From Sulfurovum sp. (GTDB lineage: Bacteria; Campylobacterota; Campylobacteria; Campylobacterales; Sulfurovaceae), in assembly GCA_030622375.1 (NCBI GenBank), contig JAUXGC010000041.1, positions 1 through 9,061 of the forward strand: a stretch of 9,061 nt of DNA. Reading direction: 5' to 3'. The stretch's first letter is position 1. Each line of letters begins with the position of its first letter. The position numbers were made by a program, and so were the translations under genes. The notes beneath the pieces were generated by a model. The model saw only the letters and a list, made by a program, of their open reading frames with translations, did not search any database and was not told where the DNA came from. Below, piece by piece: positions 4,754 through 9,061 of the stretch.

Positions 4754-6673
4754 ATGGAAGTACTGGAAAAAGCGCTACAAGCAAGAAGTAAAAAAGTTAA
4801 TAAAGTAGAAGTAACCAAATCTCTTAAAGAGTCTATGGATACGCACTCTAAACTTGAAGCCATTGCAGCAGCAGGATATGAAGGTTTATCAAAAGAGGAC
4901 TCTTCTTACTTTTTAAAATGTTTTGGTCTTTTTGACAAAGGCGAAGACTTTATGCTTAGAGTACGCGTACCAGTAGGTCAACTTACAAATCAACAAACAC
5001 TATGCATAGGTGAAGTAGCACAAAAGTATGGCAATGACTATATAGACATAACAACTCGTATGCAAATCGTACTCAGATACATAAAGATAGAGAACATAGC
5101 AAATGTATTGGCAGAACTAAAAGAAGTAGGTCTTTCTACTTTTCAAACTGGTGCAGATAATACAAGAAATAGTGTAGCAGACCCACTAGACGGACTTGCC
5201 TATGACAGCATCATAAATACAAAACCAATAGTAGATAAGATTGAAGAGAAATTTATAGAGAACCCTGAGTGGATATCTGTACTTCCTAGAAAATTTAATA
5301 CAGGAATCTTAGGCTCACTCTCAAACTCTTGCAATATTTTTGGACACGACTGTTGTTTTGTGCTTGCTCAAAAAAACGGGGAGTTTGGATTTAACATTTT
5401 TCTTGGAGCAAGAGTTGGTGTACAAGCTAAAGATGCAAATCTATTTGTAACTGCAGATGAAGTACCTGCATTTTATGAAGCACTTTTAAACATATTTAAA
5501 AAGTATGGCTATAGAGACAACCGTAACAAAAATCGTCTTCACTTCTTGCTTAATGATGTGGGAGTAGATACCTTGATAGAGGCTGTTAAAAAAGAAGCTG
5601 ATATGGAGTTTTTAGAGGGTGGTATCACTATGGTTCAGTCACAAAACATTGCACTTGGTTCAAACAGAGTGCTACTCAAAAATGGCACATTTGCCTACAA
5701 GCTCATCATACCATCAGGTATATTTTCTGGGACAGAGATGATACAAGCTGCAAACACAGCAAAAACATTTGGTTCAGGAGAGATTAGGCTCACTTACGAC
5801 CAAAACCTTTACATTATCAATATTACTAAAGAGAATATGAGTAAATTTGAAGATAATGAATTTATTAGAAACTATGCTCAGTATAATAATTTATATTTTC
5901 AAGATATGATAGCCTGTGCAGGAACAAATACTTGTTCATTTGGAGTCATTCCAAATAAAACAGATGCCATCGAGATGGCTCATTTTTTAAATTCCCAAGT
6001 TGCCATCAAAAATGCAACAGTTCGCATGAACTGGTCAGCCTGCCCTAAAGGGTGCGGAGTGCATGGGATTGCGGATATAGGTCTTGAAGGGTGCAAAGCT
6101 AAAGATGACGAAGGTAACAGAGTAGATGGTGTCCATATCTTTGTGGGAGGAAAAATTACCAAAGAGGCACGAGAAGCACATCTTTTACACAAAACTCTGC
6201 CACTTACAGAAGCTAAACATCACATAAAGTATCTTCTTAAAACATACTCTGTGTTTAAAAATAGAAGTGAAACTTTTGAAATGTTTCATGATAGATATTT
6301 GAGTGCAAATTATAGTTATCAGGCACTTGGATTCTATACAAAAATAAATTATATATTAAATGATAAGCTAAATCTTAATATACCGTTTGAACTAGAATTA
6401 GAATCAAAAACTTATAAAAAAGAGGAGTTTGAACTCTTTGACTTTGGATTAAAACTCTTTAAGCTTCTTACTAATGAAAAGCGTTATGAAGCAGTAGCAA
6501 ATTTTGAACCTATAAAAACACAACCTCGAAAACTTAAACGAGATGAAGTAACAAGTCTAAATCCAAAAGTGCCAAAAAAACTGAGTGAAATAATCTACAC
6601 TATGACACACCATGATAAAATAGAGAGAGCACAAGTTTTTTCTGAACTACTTGTGGCACTTAAAGAAGTTTAA
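4754..6673 (+). CDS. nirA: Ferredoxin-type assimilatory nitrite reductase (siroheme, [4Fe-4S])
   Basis: A 639-residue cytoplasmic enzyme that should reduce nitrite to ammonium with six electrons. The siroheme/[4Fe-4S] ligands are clear: Cys388 and Cys394 (CAGTNTC), Cys430 and Cys434 (CPKGC). The two ferredoxin-like half-domains show FMLRVRVP (66-73), ITTRMQIVLRYI (99-110) and, in the second repeat, SGEIRLTYDQNLYI (341-354). GADNTRNSVADPLDG (133-147) follows the nitrite-reductase pattern GMDNVRN and not the sulfite-reductase form, so nitrite is preferred as substrate. The usual enzyme ends about 75 residues after the last ligand. This one runs about 125 further (about 515-639), with no cysteine, so the extension is not a fused ferredoxin; it looks charged and helical and I do not recognise it. 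No NAD(P)H/FAD domain is present, so the donor should be ferredoxin or a similar protein encoded elsewhere. It is followed after one base by nasC. Confidence 0.92.
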   Translation: MEVLEKALQARSKKVNKVEVTKSLKESMDTHSKLEAIAAAGYEGLSKEDSSYFLKCFGLFDKGEDFMLRVRVPVGQLTNQQTLCIGEVAQKYGNDYIDITTRMQIVLRYIKIENIANVLAELKEVGLSTFQTGADNTRNSVADPLDGLAYDSIINTKPIVDKIEEKFIENPEWISVLPRKFNTGILGSLSNSCNIFGHDCCFVLAQKNGEFGFNIFLGARVGVQAKDANLFVTADEVPAFYEALLNIFKKYGYRDNRNKNRLHFLLNDVGVDTLIEAVKKEADMEFLEGGITMVQSQNIALGSNRVLLKNGTFAYKLIIPSGIFSGTEMIQAANTAKTFGSGEIRLTYDQNLYIINITKENMSKFEDNEFIRNYAQYNNLYFQDMIACAGTNTCSFGVIPNKTDAIEMAHFLNSQVAIKNATVRMNWSACPKGCGVHGIADIGLEGCKAKDDEGNRVDGVHIFVGGKITKEAREAHLLHKTLPLTEAKHHIKYLLKTYSVFKNRSETFEMFHDRYLSANYSYQALGFYTKINYILNDKLNLNIPFELELESKTYKKEEFELFDFGLKLFKLLTNEKRYEAVANFEPIKTQPRKLKRDEVTSLNPKVPKKLSEIIYTMTHHDKIERAQVFSELLVALKEV

Positions 6674-6674
6674 T

Positions 6675-8675
6675 ATGACAGAGCAAACTGTATGTGCCTA
6701 CTGCGGTGTAGGGTGTAAATTTGAGATAAAAGACAACAAACTAAAAGGGCTAAAAAATTACCCTGCAAACCAAGGACTCTCCTGTGCAAAAGGCATATCT
6801 CAAACTCAAAGTATTGATACTAACAGACTTTTAGAGGCAAAACATAGAGACTCCACAGATGCTAAATTTGGAACATCTAGCTATAAAGAAAGTTTGAAAG
6901 TCATAGCCCAAAAGATTAAAAACTGTAACCCACAAAAAATAGGATTTTATCTTTCAGGACAAATGCTAAATGAAGACTACTATGTTGCCAATAAACTAGC
7001 TAAAGGGTTTATAGGCACAGCACATTGTGATACGAACTCAAGAACTTGTATGGCAAGTGCCGTGGTAGGTTATAAAAAATCATTTGGTGTTGACTATGTG
7101 CCTGTGCGTATGGAAGATATAGAGAGATGCAATCTGCTCATACTCATTGGGGCAAATGTTGCAGAAGCCCATGTGGTCTTTGCCAACAAAATCAAAAAGG
7201 CACAAAAAAAAGGACTTAAAGTAGTAGTGATAGACCCTCGTTATACACTTACTGCAAAAAGTGCAGACTTATATTTACCTCTCAAAGTAGGTACAGATAT
7301 TGACCTCTTAAATCTTCTTGCTTTAAGACTTATAGAAGAGGGATTTATAGACCATGACTTTATCAAAAATCATAGTAATGATTTTGAAAACTATAAAGAG
7401 AAACTTTTAGCACTTAATAAAGATACTCTACTTAAAAGTACTAGACTAACGCAACAAGAGTTTGAATCTTTTTACCAACTTTTTACAAATAGTAAAAATA
7501 TCATAACTGCATGGACAATGGGCATAAACCAATCCATACAAGGAGTTGATAAAAATCTAGCCATAAACAATCTTCACATCATTACCGGGCAGATAAACAA
7601 ACAAGGTTCTGGTCCACTCTCACTTACAGGACAACCTAATGCTATGGGAGGAAGAGAGGTAGGGGGATTGAGCACAACTTTGGCTGTACATCTTGATTAC
7701 AGTGAAGCCAATTGTCAAAAAGTATCAGATTTTTGGCATACAGACTCACTGGTACAAAAGAGTGGGCTTACTGCGTATGAGATGATACAAAAAGCTCATG
7801 CCGGTGAGATAGGTATACTCATTATCTGTCATACTGACCCTATCTATCATTTGCCACACAGAGCCTATGTTGAAGAAGCTCTGAAAAACATCCCTTTAGT
7901 CGTTGAAATTAATGCTTATGAAAATAGTGAAACATCCTCTTTTGCCCACATACAACTCCCTGCTGTTCCTTTTGGACAAAAAGAGGGAACGCAAGTCAAT
8001 TTAGATAGAACTCTCACAAGGGTTACTGCATTTAAAGAAAAAAATGGGCTACTGCAAGATTGGGAGATATTTGCTATGTTGGGTCGATACCTTGGATATG
8101 AAGATGCATTTAATTTTCAAAATTCCAAAGAGGTATTTGAAGAGTATCAAGAGATGACAAGATTAAGCCATGATGGACATCTTGATATCTACAGTGCCAA
8201 CTACAATACTCTTGCACATACACCTTTCATTTGGGGAGAAAATCTTTTCAAAAACAACACTTTTATGACAGCAAATAAAAAAGCTAATCTTTTTTTTATA
8301 GAAAATAAAAATCTCTCTGAAAAAACATCACAAGAGTACCCTTTCATGCTTCTTACAGGAAGAACGAGAGATCAGTGGCATACAGGCAGCAAAACAGCCC
8401 AAGTTGCTAAACTGTTAAAATACAAATCTTTAGAGTTTATAGAGATAAATGAAAACGATGCTAAAAGTTTAAATATAGACGAAGGCGAGAGAGTAAAAGT
8501 GTCATCAATACGAGGTGAACTTGTAGCCACTGTTATATTTGCAAAAATAAACCATAAAACAGTTTTTATCCCTATTTCACACATAAAGGTGAACTACCTT
8601 ACTGACAACAAACTAGACCCTCTTTCAAAACAGCCTGACTATAATCATAGTGCAGTGAAAATAGAAAAAATTTAG
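6675..8675 (+). CDS. nasC: Assimilatory nitrate reductase, catalytic Mo-bisMGD subunit
   Basis: A 666-residue cytoplasmic enzyme of the molybdopterin oxidoreductase family that reduces nitrate to nitrite. The N-terminal [4Fe-4S] ligands are Cys7, Cys10, Cys14 and Cys37 (CAYCGVGC, then SCAKG). Cys125 in NSRTCMASAVVGYKKSFG is the expected molybdenum ligand, as in NapA/NasC-type enzymes. VVVIDPRYT (183-191) and the GTDIDLLNLLALRLI stretch follow the family pattern. The C-terminal cofactor-binding domain begins near 555, with TGRTRDQWHTGSKT (561-574), and ends with the typical LDPLSKQPDYNHSAVKI. There is no Tat signal, so it is not periplasmic NapA. The BFD-like [2Fe-2S] domain found at the end of many proteobacterial NasC proteins is absent, which makes this short form resemble cyanobacterial NarB. 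ATG 6675 is preferred over a TTG at 6651 inside nirA; AAAGAAG lies six bases upstream. One base separates it from the nirA stop, so translation is probably coupled. Confidence 0.93.
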   Translation: MTEQTVCAYCGVGCKFEIKDNKLKGLKNYPANQGLSCAKGISQTQSIDTNRLLEAKHRDSTDAKFGTSSYKESLKVIAQKIKNCNPQKIGFYLSGQMLNEDYYVANKLAKGFIGTAHCDTNSRTCMASAVVGYKKSFGVDYVPVRMEDIERCNLLILIGANVAEAHVVFANKIKKAQKKGLKVVVIDPRYTLTAKSADLYLPLKVGTDIDLLNLLALRLIEEGFIDHDFIKNHSNDFENYKEKLLALNKDTLLKSTRLTQQEFESFYQLFTNSKNIITAWTMGINQSIQGVDKNLAINNLHIITGQINKQGSGPLSLTGQPNAMGGREVGGLSTTLAVHLDYSEANCQKVSDFWHTDSLVQKSGLTAYEMIQKAHAGEIGILIICHTDPIYHLPHRAYVEEALKNIPLVVEINAYENSETSSFAHIQLPAVPFGQKEGTQVNLDRTLTRVTAFKEKNGLLQDWEIFAMLGRYLGYEDAFNFQNSKEVFEEYQEMTRLSHDGHLDIYSANYNTLAHTPFIWGENLFKNNTFMTANKKANLFFIENKNLSEKTSQEYPFMLLTGRTRDQWHTGSKTAQVAKLLKYKSLEFIEINENDAKSLNIDEGERVKVSSIRGELVATVIFAKINHKTVFIPISHIKVNYLTDNKLDPLSKQPDYNHSAVKIEKI

Positions 8676-9061
8676 AGAAGTTGTTTCAAGTCTTCCAAAT
8701 CAAACAGTAACAGTTTGTCATCTCTCGTTCCCAAAAGTTCTTTGGAAAATCCAGACTTTGAAAAAAGAGCATAAACATTTACTTTTATGTTTGATTCTGC
8801 TGCTTTTTGTTTGAGTTTAGTGAGTTCATTTTTACATACTTTTCTATCTTTATATTTACATTCAGCTAAGATAATTTTTTTATCTTTAGTAACAGCTAAA
8901 ATATCAAATTCGCTATAAATATTCCAATAAGAGCCTGAGCTTACAATAGGTTCTCTCTCTTTATAATATTCAATTAAAAAATCATTGCAGAGCTGCTCAT
9001 AAACTAAAGAGCGTAAACGTTCATAATGTTTTTCAAAATTATTTAAAAAATCTTTGCCTCT
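8672..9061 (-). CDS. DUF234-type ATPase, C-terminal nuclease-like part, cut by window edge
   Basis: The last 129 codons of a minus-strand gene whose start lies beyond the right edge; the stop is TAA at 8674-8672. The visible part looks like the DUF234 domain found at the end of archaeal-type AAA+ ATPases. It has the core of a PD-(D/E)xK nuclease fold: a Glu in the first helix (YEQLCNDFL, residues 21-29 of the visible part), Asp in SEFDILAV (residue 53), then Glu67 and Lys69 in LAECKYKD. The ATPase part with Walker motifs would be outside the window. In this family the domain's role is not firmly known; DNA binding or cleavage is an inference. The gene is convergent with nasC and overlaps its end by 4 bp. 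No link with nitrate metabolism is expected. A stand-alone restriction-endonuclease-like protein is the main alternative. Confidence 0.75.
   Translation of the reverse strand, partial: RGKDFLNNFEKHYERLRSLVYEQLCNDFLIEYYKEREPIVSSGSYWNIYSEFDILAVTKDKKIILAECKYKDRKVCKNELTKLKQKAAESNIKVNVYALFSKSGFSKELLGTRDDKLLLFDLEDLKQLL

Noticed and set aside
4754..6673. Sulfite reductase instead of nitrite reductase
   Set aside because: The GADNTRN stretch follows the nitrite-reductase form and the gene is paired with nitrate reductase and transporter; sulfite activity cannot be fully excluded.
6651..6674. TTG start extending the nitrate reductase by eight residues into nirA
   Set aside because: The extra residues match nothing in the family, which begins just before the first cluster Cys; ATG 6675 has a usable ribosome site and 1-nt spacing to the nirA stop.
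6675..8675. Periplasmic NapA or formate dehydrogenase
   Set aside because: No Tat signal, and the C-terminal TGRTRDQWHT stretch, the Cys125 context and the nirA partner fit assimilatory nitrate reductase. Sec-residue or formate-specific motifs are absent.

Overview
The window looks like a chromosomal segment of a Campylobacterota (epsilonproteobacterial) bacterium, of the Sulfurimonas/Sulfurovum type. This rests on the AT-rich, Lys/Ile/Asn/Glu-rich proteins, promoters that show TATAAT/TACAAT -10 boxes without a clear -35, and tight gene packing. The organism call is inference; there is no rRNA or other marker gene.

Layout: (1) 1-702, minus strand: a lipoprotein cut by the left edge. (2) 794-2422, minus: a PP2C-type phosphatase fused to a Ser/Thr kinase, with a C-terminal membrane anchor. 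(3) 2423-2648: a divergent intergenic region with a strong hairpin and an 11-bp inverted repeat. (4) 2649-3152, plus: a lone ORF6N-domain protein of phage antirepressor type. (5) 3193-3231: a terminator serving the next gene. (6) 3238-4518, minus: a NasA/NarK-type nitrate/nitrite transporter. (7) 4519-4753: a divergent control region with two copies of a 17-bp site in opposite orientation, one upstream of each promoter. (8) 4754-6673, plus: a siroheme/[4Fe-4S] ferredoxin-type nitrite reductase. (9) 6675-8675, plus: a molybdenum assimilatory nitrate reductase, 1 nt after the previous stop. (10) 8672-9061, minus: the C-terminal end of a DUF234-type ATPase with a nuclease-like fold, convergent with and overlapping the nitrate reductase. 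No tRNA, rRNA, CRISPR array or insertion sequence was seen, and no gene-free stretch exceeds 300 bases.

Genes 6, 8 and 9 form a complete nitrate-assimilation route: nitrate import, reduction to nitrite (NasC), and reduction to ammonium (NirA). The paired 17-bp sites suggest that transporter and reductases are switched together by one dimeric regulator encoded elsewhere. The kinase/phosphatase belongs to a type that, from recalled family knowledge, also sits inside nas operons of Pseudomonas and relatives. Its presence here, separated from nasA only by the ORF6N gene, suggests a protein-phosphorylation layer on nitrate assimilation whose target is unknown. The most notable points are this kinase link, the mirrored operator pair, and a cysteine-free C-terminal extension of about 125 residues on the nitrite reductase.
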